This document shows, piece by piece, positions 35,765 to 45,500 of a stretch of 64,000 nt of DNA. The position numbers and the translations under genes are program-made. Position 1 is the first letter of the stretch. Each line of letters begins with the position of its first letter. The stretch spans positions 242,028-306,027 of the forward strand of contig NZ_BONW01000042.1 of assembly GCF_016862915.1 (NCBI RefSeq). Direction: 5' to 3'. This stretch comes from Plantactinospora endophytica. GTDB lineage: Bacteria > Actinomycetota > Actinomycetes > Mycobacteriales > Micromonosporaceae. The notes under the pieces were generated by a model. It ran no database searches. It had not been told where the DNA came from and saw only the letters and a program-made list of their open reading frames with translations.

Positions 35765-36964
35765 TCACAGCCGGCGCCTCAGCTCACCCACCCGACGCGA
35801 CATGAGTTCCCGTTCGGCCGGGTTCGTCGCCAGTTCCAGCGCCCGCTGCGCCGCACTCAGCGCCTCGGCCGGGCGGTCGAGCGCGGCCAACAGGTCGGCT
35901 CGGGCGGCGTGCCACAGGTGGTAACCGGCGAGCCGGTCCCGGAGTGCGTCGACCTCGTCCAGCGCCGGGGCCGGCCCCACCGCGAACCGGGTGGCCACCG
36001 CCCGGTTCAGCAGCACCACCGGCGACGGGTCCACCGTGTACAGCCGGTCGTACAGCGCCCGCACCTCGGCCCAGTTGGTGGCCTCGTACGAGGTGGCCAG
36101 GGCGTGCAGTGCGGCGATACCGGCCCGGAGCTGGTACGGCCCGGGCCGGCCCTGGCGCACCGCCGCCCGCAGCCGCAGCGCCGCCCGTTCGATCGCCGCC
36201 CTGTCCCACAGCCGCCGGTCCTGCTGTTCGAGCAGGACGATGCGGCCCCACGAGTCGAACCGCGCGGCGGCGCGGGCGTGGTGCAACTCCAGCAACGCGG
36301 CCAGGCCGGCGGCCTCCGGCTCACGGGGCAGCAGCGTACCGAGTTGGCGGGCCAGTTCGACTCCCTCCCGGGCCAGCTCGTGCCGCTGCGCGGATCGGCC
36401 ACTGGACAGATATCCCTCGTTGAACACCAGGTAGATCACGGCGAGTACGGCCGGAAGCCGCTCGGCGTACTCGTCCGGCTGCGGCACCTCGAACCGGATG
36501 CCGCGCTCCCGCAACTGGCGCTTGGCCCGGGACAGCCGCTGCGCCATCGTCGGCAGCGGCACCAGGAACGCGGCGGCGATCTCGGCCGTGCTCAGGCCAC
36601 TGGCGGCGTAAAGGGTCAGCGCTACCCGGGCCGGTTCGGCAAGGTCCGGATGGCAACACGCGAAGACCATGGCCAGCCGGTCGTCCACGCCCGGTTCCGG
36701 TGGCGGCTCCGCAGCCACCTGTGCCACCTTCTCGCGGCCGACGGCGTCCCGGCGCAGCCGGTCCAGCGCCCTGCGCCAGCCGGTGGTGACCAGCCAACCG
36801 GTGGGGCTCTCCGGCACACCCTCGTCGGGCCAGCGCTTGAGCGCCTCGGCCAGCGCGTCCGACAACGCCTCTTCGGCCCGGTCGAAGTCGCCGAGCCGCC
36901 GGCTGAGCGCGCCGAGCATGCCGGCGGCGTCCGTCCGCCAGATCCGGTCGACCAGTTCTGTCAC
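35765..36964 (-). CDS. ECF RNA polymerase sigma factor with C-terminal DUF6596-like domain
   Basis: 399 aa, twice the size of simple ECF factors. Sigma region 2 (RRLGDFDRAEEALSDALAEAL, then GWLVTTGWRRALDRLRRD) and region 4 (LTLYAASGLSTAEIAAAFLVP) are followed by about 230 residues of helical TPR-like domain containing YLVFNEGYLSSG, YQLRAGIAALHA and VVLLNRAVA. This is the known group of sigma factors found with YCII proteins; the extra domain is thought to replace an anti-sigma factor. GTG 36964 was chosen because the protein then begins at the family's usual point; the frame stays open upstream. Confidence 0.88.
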   Translation of the reverse strand: MTELVDRIWRTDAAGMLGALSRRLGDFDRAEEALSDALAEALKRWPDEGVPESPTGWLVTTGWRRALDRLRRDAVGREKVAQVAAEPPPEPGVDDRLAMVFACCHPDLAEPARVALTLYAASGLSTAEIAAAFLVPLPTMAQRLSRAKRQLRERGIRFEVPQPDEYAERLPAVLAVIYLVFNEGYLSSGRSAQRHELAREGVELARQLGTLLPREPEAAGLAALLELHHARAAARFDSWGRIVLLEQQDRRLWDRAAIERAALRLRAAVRQGRPGPYQLRAGIAALHALATSYEATNWAEVRALYDRLYTVDPSPVVLLNRAVATRFAVGPAPALDEVDALRDRLAGYHLWHAARADLLAALDRPAEALSAAQRALELATNPAERELMSRRVGELRRRL

Positions 36965-37117
36965 GTCGCCCACCGCACCAGGGTGCAACACCCGCCGGAC
37001 CGAGGCGTTCCAGGCCCGCCGCGCGAGTTCCCGGGGCCAGCCCTCGTCGACGTCTCCGTCGACCGGGCCGACAGCCGGTCGGCTGATGCGGGACCATTGA
37101 GCGATGGAGGTATTCCG

Positions 37118-38662
37118 ATGAAACGGGTACTCACACCGACCGTCGCCGTTGCCGTCCTCGTGGCACTCCTGCCGACCACTGCCGCACAGGCCCAGCCCGG
37201 AGAGTCTGGGTCCGGCCTGCGTTGGGGGGTGTGCGCGGACAGCCCCGACTCTCGCCTGGAGTGCGCCGACCTGCCCGTACCGCGCGACTACCGGGCCCCG
37301 CAGGGCACAACGATCACCGTCGCCGTCTCCCGGCTCAAGGCGGCCGATCCCGGTAAGCGTCGGGGGATCATGCTGCTCAACCCGGGCGGTCCGGGCGGCA
37401 GCGGCCTGGACCTGCCGCTGTACCTGGCCGAGACGCTGCCCAGGGAGGTTCTCGACCGCTACGACCTGATCGGGTTCGACCCGCGCGGCGTCGGCCGCAG
37501 CACGCCGATCAGTTGCGGCATTCCGGAGACCACACCTCTCGACCTGCCGCTGCCGTACCCGGCTGCGGACGGCACGATCGACCGGAACATCGCCTACGCC
37601 CGCGCCACCGCGCAGGGCTGCGCCGCGACCGCCGGTGACCTGCTGCCGCACATCACCACCGCGAACACCGCCCGCGACATGGACCGCATCCGCGCCGCGC
37701 TCGGGGAGCCGAAGACCTCCTATCTCGGGTACTCCTACGGCTCCTATCTGGGTGCGGTCTACGCCTCGCTGTTCCCGCAGCGTACCGACCGGATCGTGCT
37801 GGACAGCGCGGTCGACCCGGCCCTGGTCTGGTACGGCGTCTGGCGCAGTTGGGGTGAGGCGGTCGCGCTGCGGTTGCCCGACTTCACCAGGTGGGCCGCG
37901 GCCCGCGACGACGTCTACCACCTCGGCGTCACGCCGGGCGAGGTCGAACGCACCTACTACCGGATCGCCGAGCGGCTGGACCGCTCGCCGGTCGAACTGC
38001 CCGATTTCACCGTCAACGGCAACTTCTTCCGCGAGCAGACCCGCAGCGCGCTCTACGACGACCGGAATTTCGGTGACCTCGCGGAGTTCTGGCAGGCGTT
38101 CGCCGACCCGGCCAACCCGCCCACCAGCGCGACGGTGACACCGACCAACCTCGCCGAGCCGGCGGTGGACAACTCCCTCGCCGTGCTGTACGGCATCGTC
38201 TGCGGTGACGTGACCTGGCCGCGCGACACCGGCCTGTACGCGCACAACGCCGCCGCCAGCCGCCGTGCCTTCCCGGCGACGGCCGGCATGCCCGGCAACC
38301 TCTGGCCGTGCACGTTCTGGGCGCACCGGCCGGTCGAGCCGCCCGTCGCGGTGACCGACCGAGGCCCGCGCAACGTGCTGATCCTGCAGAACCTGCGCGA
38401 CCCGGCAACCTCCTGGCGCAACGGGTACGGCCTGCGCCGGGCCCTCGGCGACCGGGCCGCGTTCGTCAGCGTCGACGCCGGCGGACACGGCATCTACGGC
38501 ATCCGGTCCGGGCCGTGCACCGACGCCATCACCACCGAGTTCCTGGTCAGCGGCCGGCTTCCGGCCCGGGACCGGTTCTGTCAGGGCCCGTCACCGGAGG
38601 ACGTGCCGGCCGCCGGAACCCGCTCCGCCGCCCCCCGCTGGCGCCCCGGTCCCTGGCTGTAA
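37118..38662 (+). CDS. Secreted S33-family tripeptidyl aminopeptidase-like hydrolase
   Basis: 514 aa. A signal peptide (VAVAVLVALLPTTAAQAQ) precedes an alpha/beta hydrolase with the oxyanion segment LLNPGGPGGSG, FDPRGVGRS, the nucleophile in GYSYGSYLG, and a late histidine in VDAGGHGIYG. The cap and TAP C-terminal-like region (LILQNLRDPAT...) match Streptomyces tripeptidyl aminopeptidases that remove N-terminal tripeptides outside the cell. ATG 37118 has GGAGG 7 nt upstream. It is divergent from the sigma-factor gene. Confidence 0.92.
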   Translation: MKRVLTPTVAVAVLVALLPTTAAQAQPGESGSGLRWGVCADSPDSRLECADLPVPRDYRAPQGTTITVAVSRLKAADPGKRRGIMLLNPGGPGGSGLDLPLYLAETLPREVLDRYDLIGFDPRGVGRSTPISCGIPETTPLDLPLPYPAADGTIDRNIAYARATAQGCAATAGDLLPHITTANTARDMDRIRAALGEPKTSYLGYSYGSYLGAVYASLFPQRTDRIVLDSAVDPALVWYGVWRSWGEAVALRLPDFTRWAAARDDVYHLGVTPGEVERTYYRIAERLDRSPVELPDFTVNGNFFREQTRSALYDDRNFGDLAEFWQAFADPANPPTSATVTPTNLAEPAVDNSLAVLYGIVCGDVTWPRDTGLYAHNAAASRRAFPATAGMPGNLWPCTFWAHRPVEPPVAVTDRGPRNVLILQNLRDPATSWRNGYGLRRALGDRAAFVSVDAGGHGIYGIRSGPCTDAITTEFLVSGRLPARDRFCQGPSPEDVPAAGTRSAAPRWRPGPWL

Positions 38663-38895
38663 CACCCGCGTGCCAGGACGGTGGACGACGACGGCCGAAT
38701 TGTCTCGTCGGCGAAGTCGGCGGAACGGCCACCGGACCTGGCACCGAGCGCGGCCCGCGCGGTCTGGGCCACCCGGGCGAGTACCGCCCGGACCGCGCCG
38801 GCCGCCCGCACCCGGGGTCGGATCGGTGGCCGTGAGACGGTTCGACCAGCGCCAACGCGTCGGGCGGGCCCGCACCGCCCCGGACGGCCCGTGAC

Positions 38896-39813
38896 ATGAT
38901 GGCGCGCATGGCGAAGCAGCGGGACGTCGGCGGGCCCGACCGTGACAGCCGGTTGGGTGGTCCCACGGAGAGTGCGGGCGGCGGGCCGGCCGACGCACGG
39001 CTCGCTCTCGCGGAGGATCCCGGGACGCCACAGATGACCCTCTTCGACCTGGCCTCCGACCCGTCGGCCGTGGTCCGCAGGGCGGTCGCGGCCCGCACCG
39101 ACGCACCCGCGCAGGCCCTACGACCGCTGACCCGGGACCATGACCGTTCTGTCCGGGAGGCCGTAGCGCGGAATCCCTCGACCTCGGTCGGGAATCTGCT
39201 GCGGCTCGTCAGGGACGCCGACCGGTGGGTCCGCTGGGCGGTCGCCGCCAACCCTGGCTGTGACGAGTCGGTTCGCCGGGTGATGTCGGAGGCGCCGGAC
39301 AAGGAGCTTCGTGGTCTCCTCGCGGAGATGCGGGAGTTGGAGCCCGCCCTCGCCGCCAGGCTGGTCGACGACGCCTCCCCCGAGGTACGGGAACGACTCG
39401 CCACCCACACCCACGACCCCGACGTGATCACTGCCCTGATGGCCGATCGCACCGCCCGGGTACGCAAGGGGCTCGCCCGCAACCCACGGACCACCGCCGA
39501 ACAGCGGAGCAGGCTCGCCCAGGACCCGGTGGCCGACGTCCGGGCCGCGCTCGTCCGCGCGGTCGAGCTGTCCGAGGCGGATCTGGAACGCCTGGTCGAC
39601 GACCGTTCGGTGCAGGTACGCATGGCGATGGCGACGTCCGACGTCGTCCCGCCGCAGGTCCGGCAGTCCCTCCAGGACGATCCCGACGATACGGTGGCCG
39701 CCACGGCCAGGGACTTCCGCCCGGCGTCCGGCACCTCTGCGGTACGTGCCCCACGCGTCGGAATCCGGCGCTCCGGCACCGGCCCGGGTCGACCGGGCGG
39801 CGCCGCGCGCTGA
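38896..39813 (+). CDS. Leucine-rich-repeat-variant/HEAT-like repeat protein
   Basis: 305 aa, no signal or membrane span. From residue about 35 to 270 it carries about ten helical repeats of 22-26 residues with the pattern (L)AxDPxxxVRxAVAxRxDxPxxxLxxL, typical of LRV repeats. In some family members LRV repeats accompany an iron-sulfur domain, which is absent here. Such scaffolds bind proteins or nucleic acid; no partner is evident. ATG 38896, 38899 or 38908 could be the start. The 230 nt upstream (38663-38895) hold no supported gene. Confidence 0.78.
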   Translation: MMARMAKQRDVGGPDRDSRLGGPTESAGGGPADARLALAEDPGTPQMTLFDLASDPSAVVRRAVAARTDAPAQALRPLTRDHDRSVREAVARNPSTSVGNLLRLVRDADRWVRWAVAANPGCDESVRRVMSEAPDKELRGLLAEMRELEPALAARLVDDASPEVRERLATHTHDPDVITALMADRTARVRKGLARNPRTTAEQRSRLAQDPVADVRAALVRAVELSEADLERLVDDRSVQVRMAMATSDVVPPQVRQSLQDDPDDTVAATARDFRPASGTSAVRAPRVGIRRSGTGPGRPGGAAR

Positions 39814-40199
39814 GGCCGCCGACAACGCACCGGCGCCTGCCGGTGTGGCACATCAACGCACCTCGGGGTGCCATCCTGCTTCGCCGGCAAGGCTGCGCGG
39901 CCGGGCTGGTCCGGCGTTTCCTGTCCGGACACCGCCGGGCGTTGACGGGGCGGGCACGTCGACGGGTATCGCGTGCGATGTGTGTGCTGATCCGCTCGTC
40001 CGCGCTGGCGACGCCGGACTGCCGGACCTGGTCGGTTCGCGATCCTCCCGGTCGAGGCGGTTCCGGATCGAAGCGCTCTGATCTATGGTGATGATCATGA
40101 AGCTGCCGCTCGTCGGGCGCTCCTCGACCGGACACACCGGAAAATCGATCCCCTGAACTCCGGCACGGTCCGCCGACCACAGAGAAGGGTGGCCCACTC
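39814..40199. other. Intergenic region before the acylase gene
   Basis: 386 nt without a supported gene. It should hold the acylase promoter. A short in-frame stretch 40085-40156 starting with several ATG codons encodes at most 23 residues; it is listed among rejected items. Confidence 0.4.
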
Positions 40200-42437
40200 A
40201 TGCACCAGGCACAGAACGAAGGGCTGAGCCGGCGCCGCGTCCTGGGCGGCGCGGTCGGACTGACCGCCGGAGCCGCAGCCGTCGCGGCGGGGGTACCGGC
40301 CAGCGCCGCGTCCGCGCACCCCACGGCCGATCTCGTCCGCTGGCGCAACCAGGCGGCCCAGGTCACGATCACCCGCGACGACTGGGGCATTCCACATGTG
40401 ACCGGCAGGACCGACGCGGACGCGGTGTTCGGGATGATGTACGCCCAGGCCGAGGACGACTTCAACCGGATCGAACGCAACTACCTGGTCAGCCTCGGCC
40501 GGCTCGCCGAGGCCGAGGGCGAGAGTGCGATCTGGCAGGACCTGCGCCAACGGCTGTTCGTCGATCCCGAGGTGCTGAAGCGGGAGTACGCGAAGAGTCC
40601 GGCCTGGTTGCGCAGGCTGATGCGGGCCTGGGCGGACGGGTTGAACTTCTTCCTCGCCACCCACCCCGAGGTGCGACCGCGAGTGATAACGCGGTTCGAG
40701 CCGTGGATGCCGCTGAGCTTCTCCGAGGGCAGCATCGGCGGTGACATCGAGCGGGTACCCCTCACCCAACTCGAAGCCTTCTACACCAGCCGCACGCTGC
40801 CGATGACCGACGACGAACGCGGGCTGCTGTTCCGCGAGCCCAGCGGCTCCAACGGGATGGCGATCGCGCCGAGCCACACCCGGGACGGGCACGCACTGCT
40901 GCTGATCAACCCGCACACCAGCTTCTTCTTCCGCTCCGAGCAGCACGTGACCAGCGGTGAAGGGCTGAACGTGTACGGCGCGGCCACCTGGGGCCAGTTC
41001 TTCGTCTACCAGGGCTTCAACGCCGACACCGGCTGGATGCACACGTCGAGCGGCGTCGACAACGTCGACGAGTTCGCCGAAACGATCGTGACCGGAGCGG
41101 ACGGCAGACACTCCTACCGGTACGGCAACGCGCTGCGGCGGGTGACGACGAAGACGATCACGCTGTCCTACCGCACCGCCGACGGTGGACGGGCACAGCG
41201 CGGCTTCACCACCCTCGCCACGCACCACGGTCCGATCGTGCGCGAGGCGGACGGGAAGTGGATCGCGTTCGCGCTGATGAACCGGCCCGTCGAGGCGTTG
41301 CGGCAGAGCTTCCTGCGCACCAAGACGCGGGACTACGCGGACTTCATCGAGGTCGCCGGCCTCAAGGCCAACAGCTCGAACAACACGCTCTTCGCGGACT
41401 CGAAAGGCGAGATCGCCTTCCTGATGCCGCAGTTCATGCCGGTCCGGAACGACCGGTTCGACTATCGCAAACCTGTCGACGGAAGCGACCCGGCGACCGA
41501 CTGGAACGGGCTGCACAGCCTCCGGAGCCTGCCGCAGGCGGTGAACCCGAGGAACGGCTGGACGTTCAACACGAACAACTGGCCCTGGACCGCGGCCGGC
41601 GCGGACAGCCCCGACGCCGCCGACTACCCGCGCTACTTCGACCAGGCCGGCGAGAACCCGCGCGGGCCGCAGGCGATCCGGGTACTCAACGCGCGGCGGG
41701 ACTTCACACCGCAGCGGCTGATCGCCGCCGCCTTCGACACCTACCTCACCGCCTTCGCCCGACTCGTACCCGGGCTGGTCGCGGCATGGGACAAGCTGTC
41801 CGCAGGTGACCCGCAGCGGGTACGGCTCGCCGCCCCGATCGGCCTGCTTCGCGACTGGGACCATCGCTGGAGCGCGACCTCGACCGCCACCTCACTGGCG
41901 GTGTTCTGGGGTGAGGCGCTCTGGGCACCCCTGACCCAGGCGGCGCGGGATGCGGGCATGTCGATGTGGGACTACCTGGCCGAACGCGCCACCGATGCGC
42001 AGCGGCTGACCGCGCTCGACGCGGCCACCGAGCGGCTGACGCAGGATTTCGGCGACTGGCGGGTGCCGTGGGGCGAGATCAACCGCTTCCAGCGCAACGA
42101 CGGCGCTGTCGTCCAGACGTTCGACGACGCCAAGCCGAGCAGCCCGGTACCGTTCACCTCCGCGCAGTGGGGCTCGCTCGCCTCGTTCGGTGCACGGCGC
42201 TACCCGGGTACGAAACGCTACTACGGCACCAGCGGTAACAGCTTCGTGGCGGTGGTGGAGTTCGGGCCGAAGCTGCGCGCCTGGGCGGTGACGGCCGGGG
42301 GCGCGAGCGGGCACCCCGACTCGCCGCACTTCGACGACCAGGTCGAACGGTACGCGAGCGGCAACCTTCGGCCCGTCTACTTCTACCCCGAGGACCTCAG
42401 GGGCCATGTCGAGCGGCGCTACCACCCGGGGCGGTGA
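40200..42437 (+). CDS. Penicillin acylase family (S45) N-terminal nucleophile hydrolase
   Basis: 745 aa. A twin-arginine signal (SRRRVLGGAVGLTAGAAAVAA) leads to the alpha chain with VTITRDDWGIPHVTGRTDADA. The probable self-cleavage site and beta-chain nucleophile is the serine in EPSGSNGMAIAP near residue 217, followed by LLINPHTSF. Family members hydrolyse amide bonds of penicillins, N-acyl-homoserine lactones or cyclic lipopeptides (the echinocandin-type acylases); the long chain and Tat signal resemble actinobacterial lipopeptide/AHL acylases. Substrate not predictable. An AGAAGGG-like RBS precedes the ATG. Confidence 0.9.
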   Translation: MHQAQNEGLSRRRVLGGAVGLTAGAAAVAAGVPASAASAHPTADLVRWRNQAAQVTITRDDWGIPHVTGRTDADAVFGMMYAQAEDDFNRIERNYLVSLGRLAEAEGESAIWQDLRQRLFVDPEVLKREYAKSPAWLRRLMRAWADGLNFFLATHPEVRPRVITRFEPWMPLSFSEGSIGGDIERVPLTQLEAFYTSRTLPMTDDERGLLFREPSGSNGMAIAPSHTRDGHALLLINPHTSFFFRSEQHVTSGEGLNVYGAATWGQFFVYQGFNADTGWMHTSSGVDNVDEFAETIVTGADGRHSYRYGNALRRVTTKTITLSYRTADGGRAQRGFTTLATHHGPIVREADGKWIAFALMNRPVEALRQSFLRTKTRDYADFIEVAGLKANSSNNTLFADSKGEIAFLMPQFMPVRNDRFDYRKPVDGSDPATDWNGLHSLRSLPQAVNPRNGWTFNTNNWPWTAAGADSPDAADYPRYFDQAGENPRGPQAIRVLNARRDFTPQRLIAAAFDTYLTAFARLVPGLVAAWDKLSAGDPQRVRLAAPIGLLRDWDHRWSATSTATSLAVFWGEALWAPLTQAARDAGMSMWDYLAERATDAQRLTALDAATERLTQDFGDWRVPWGEINRFQRNDGAVVQTFDDAKPSSPVPFTSAQWGSLASFGARRYPGTKRYYGTSGNSFVAVVEFGPKLRAWAVTAGGASGHPDSPHFDDQVERYASGNLRPVYFYPEDLRGHVERRYHPGR

Positions 42438-42521
42438 ACAGGAGGATCCGGACGACAGCAAACTCCGGGTACGGCAGAGAGGGCCGGCCCCTGCGGACCG
42501 ACCCTCCCCTGGCGTCAGTTG

Positions 42522-45500
42522 TCAGTACCTGCCGAGGTCCTGCCACGGGCCGTTGGCATCACCCGGCTGCTGGTTCCGGGTCCACCACCTGGCCTTCCAG
42601 GTGTGGCCGTTGTGCGCGACCGTCTCGCCGCCGGTGTAGACCCAGGACGCGGTCCAGGCCCGGACACCCGCCCCGGCCGCCGGAACGAGGACACCCTGCT
42701 CCTTCCACGCGCCCGTCGCAGTGCTGCCCGGCTTCTCGTTCTGCGTCCACCACTGGGCGACGTAGATCGCCCCGTCGTAGGACACCTGGTCGCCAGTGTT
42801 GTACGCCTTCTTCGCGTCCCAGGCCGGAACCGCCGGCTTCGGTTCCACCAGCGTGAAGGTCACGGTCGTGACGTTGCCCGCCACGTCGTACACCTTCAGC
42901 TCGTTCGCCCCGAGCACCGCACCGAACACCCCGGGCTGCACCCCGTTGAGGTCGGAGTAGGTGTTGTCGGCCAGATCCTTTTCGACCCCGTTCACGGTGA
43001 GCCTGTCGACCTTGTGCTCGTCGAACAGCTTGAACGACACCACCTCGTACCCGACCGCAGCCGTGCCGACCGTCTCGGTGGCGCCGTCCTTCACCGTCAC
43101 CGTCGGGGCGGTGACGTCCAGCAGGAAGGTCAGCGTCGTGACGTTGCCCGCCACGTCGTACACCTTCAGCTCGTTGGCGCCGGCCTTGCCGCCGAACGTG
43201 CCCGGCTTGACCCCGTTGAGATCGGAGTAGGTGTTGTCGGTCAGGTTCTTCTCGACCCCGTTCAGGGTGAGCTTGTCGACCTTGCCGGCGTCGAACAGCT
43301 TGAACGAGACGTTGCTGTAGACCCCGTCCCTACCCTTCGACTCCGGCTTCACCGTGATCGTCGGAGCGGTCCTGTCGGGCCCGGCCGGGACGGAGATGTC
43401 GGTCCGCATCGCCGGCAGCTTGGCCTCGTCACCCAGGTAGAAGCTGGCGAAGCCGATCTGGTCGTAGCCGGTGTTCTTGTTGGCCACGCCGTTGCGGTAC
43501 ATCGGGTCGTGCATCAGCGTACGGATGCCGTACTCGGTCGGCGACAGGGTGGTGACGATGGCCAGGCGGTTGCCGCTGGCCCGGAGGACGAGTTCCTCGC
43601 GCCAGTCTCCGAGGAGGTCGGCCTTGAGTGTGGGAGTGCTCTTGTTGCCGGTCGACGTCAGGCCGGTCGCGAGATACGGGGTGGCCGCGAAGGTCAGGTC
43701 GTCGATGCTGTTGATCGTGCTCCCGTTGACGCCCATGTGCGTCAGGCCGCCACCGAACCAGATGGCGTTCTGGCCCTGTGCGATGCCCCGGGCACTGGCT
43801 GTGGTCGCCAGGACCTCGCCGGTGACCATACTCCTGACATCTCTCGACGCGCCCGCCGAGCCGCCCTGCGCGCCCGGCCAGCGGTTGGAGTAATTGCCGG
43901 CCACGCTTCCCTCGTCGTCGCTGCCGGCGTAGACGCCGTAGACGAGCGAGTTCTCGTAGACGACCTGGCCCTGCGCGTTGCGGCGCTTGCCCTTCATCGG
44001 ATCGTAGCCCGCCGGACCAGGGATCCAGCCGCTGTGCACGCCGGTGCGCAGATCATCCAGAAGGTGCTCCTCCATGCCGGACCACTCGCGGATGTTGTTG
44101 TCCTTGTCGACCGGCAGCAGCGCGCTGCGGTCACCGTGGCGGAACGGAGCCCAGACGTTGCGCGGGTTGTTCCGGACCGCGTCGGTCGCGAACTCGAAGG
44201 TGCCGGCCACCGGCGGGACGCTGTTCTGCCCCTCGATCGTGGGCATGACGTCGCCGTTGAGGACCTTCGGCAGGATCTTGGTCTTGTCGGCGTTCAGGCC
44301 GAGGACCATGGCCTTCAGCACGACCTCGTCCCAGCCGTCACGATCGAGGTCGGCGGAGGTGGTGAAGTGGTTGCCACGGTTCTGGTAGTCGTAGGCGCTG
44401 CCGCCGAGCGACCAGTACTGCGGGTCGGCCGAGTCGAAGTTGGCCTGGAGGTGGACCTGGCCGTCCACGATGTTGAATGCGGCGAGGGTCGTCCGGTGGT
44501 AGTAGCCACGCTGGGAGACGGCGTACTTGTTGACTCCGTCGAGGGCTGCCACGACACCGACGTAGCGGTTGGGGCGGTTGCCCTGCGCGTCACCGTACGA
44601 GGCCGCCTTCCAGGGGTGTTCGAGCCAGTAGACCTCCGACTGGGCCAGGATCTGTGCCTTGTAGTCGTCGGTGGAGCTTCCGGCGCCGGGCCCGGGGAAG
44701 GCCAGGTACGAGTAGTTGCCGCGCTGGGACGCGGGCGTCATGGCCCAGTTCTCCCCGTCGACGCTGGCCTCGTACGGGAACGGGTATCGCTCGCTGTCCA
44801 TCAGCTCGCCCTTGCCCGTTTCGGCGTCCCACTCGAAGGCCGAGAAGAACTCCTGGTCGTCCTTTGCGGGGCCGATCGGGCCGACGTGGTAGGTCTTGAT
44901 CCACCGCTTCACCGCCGGATCGTTCGGGCCGTCGTTGCCGCCGCCGACCGTCGGGCTGCGGTAGGCGATGCTGAAGCTGTTCAGCAGTGACCAGTAGGTG
45001 TCGAGCGCAGCGGTGTTGCCCGCGGCGAAGTACTCCTTGAACTTGTCCGTGGTCGTCTTCAGGCCGTCCTCGCCGCCCACGACGGTGCCGAGGGTGTCGG
45101 GATACACGACGGACTGCGACGCTTCGTCCCAGTTGCCGATCCGGGTACCCAGGCCGGTCTTGAGCATCAGCTCGGCCTTGCCGTCACCGTCGAAGTCCTC
45201 GGCGAACAGGGTGGTCTCGTGGTCGTTGGCCGCCCTGACGTTGTAGCCCATGTCGACGCGGAACAGCATGGTCCCGTCGAGCTTGTACACGTCGATGTAT
45301 TCGGGGGCGGTCGTGGTGTTGCTGCCGCCGAAGATCGGCTCGGAATACATGGGATCCTGCTGGTTGCTGCGCCACTTGACGACGATCTCGTACTCGCCGT
45401 CGCCGTCGAAATCGCCCACCGTCATGTCGTGGGTGGAGTAGGCGCTGCTCTGCGACGTGTGGATCGCGCCGGTGCTGGTCTTCGCGTAGGGAAGCGACGT

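Noticed and set aside
40085..40156. Short leader-peptide-like frame before the acylase gene
   Set aside because: Only 19-23 codons, no regulatory stem nor known leader pattern; could be chance.
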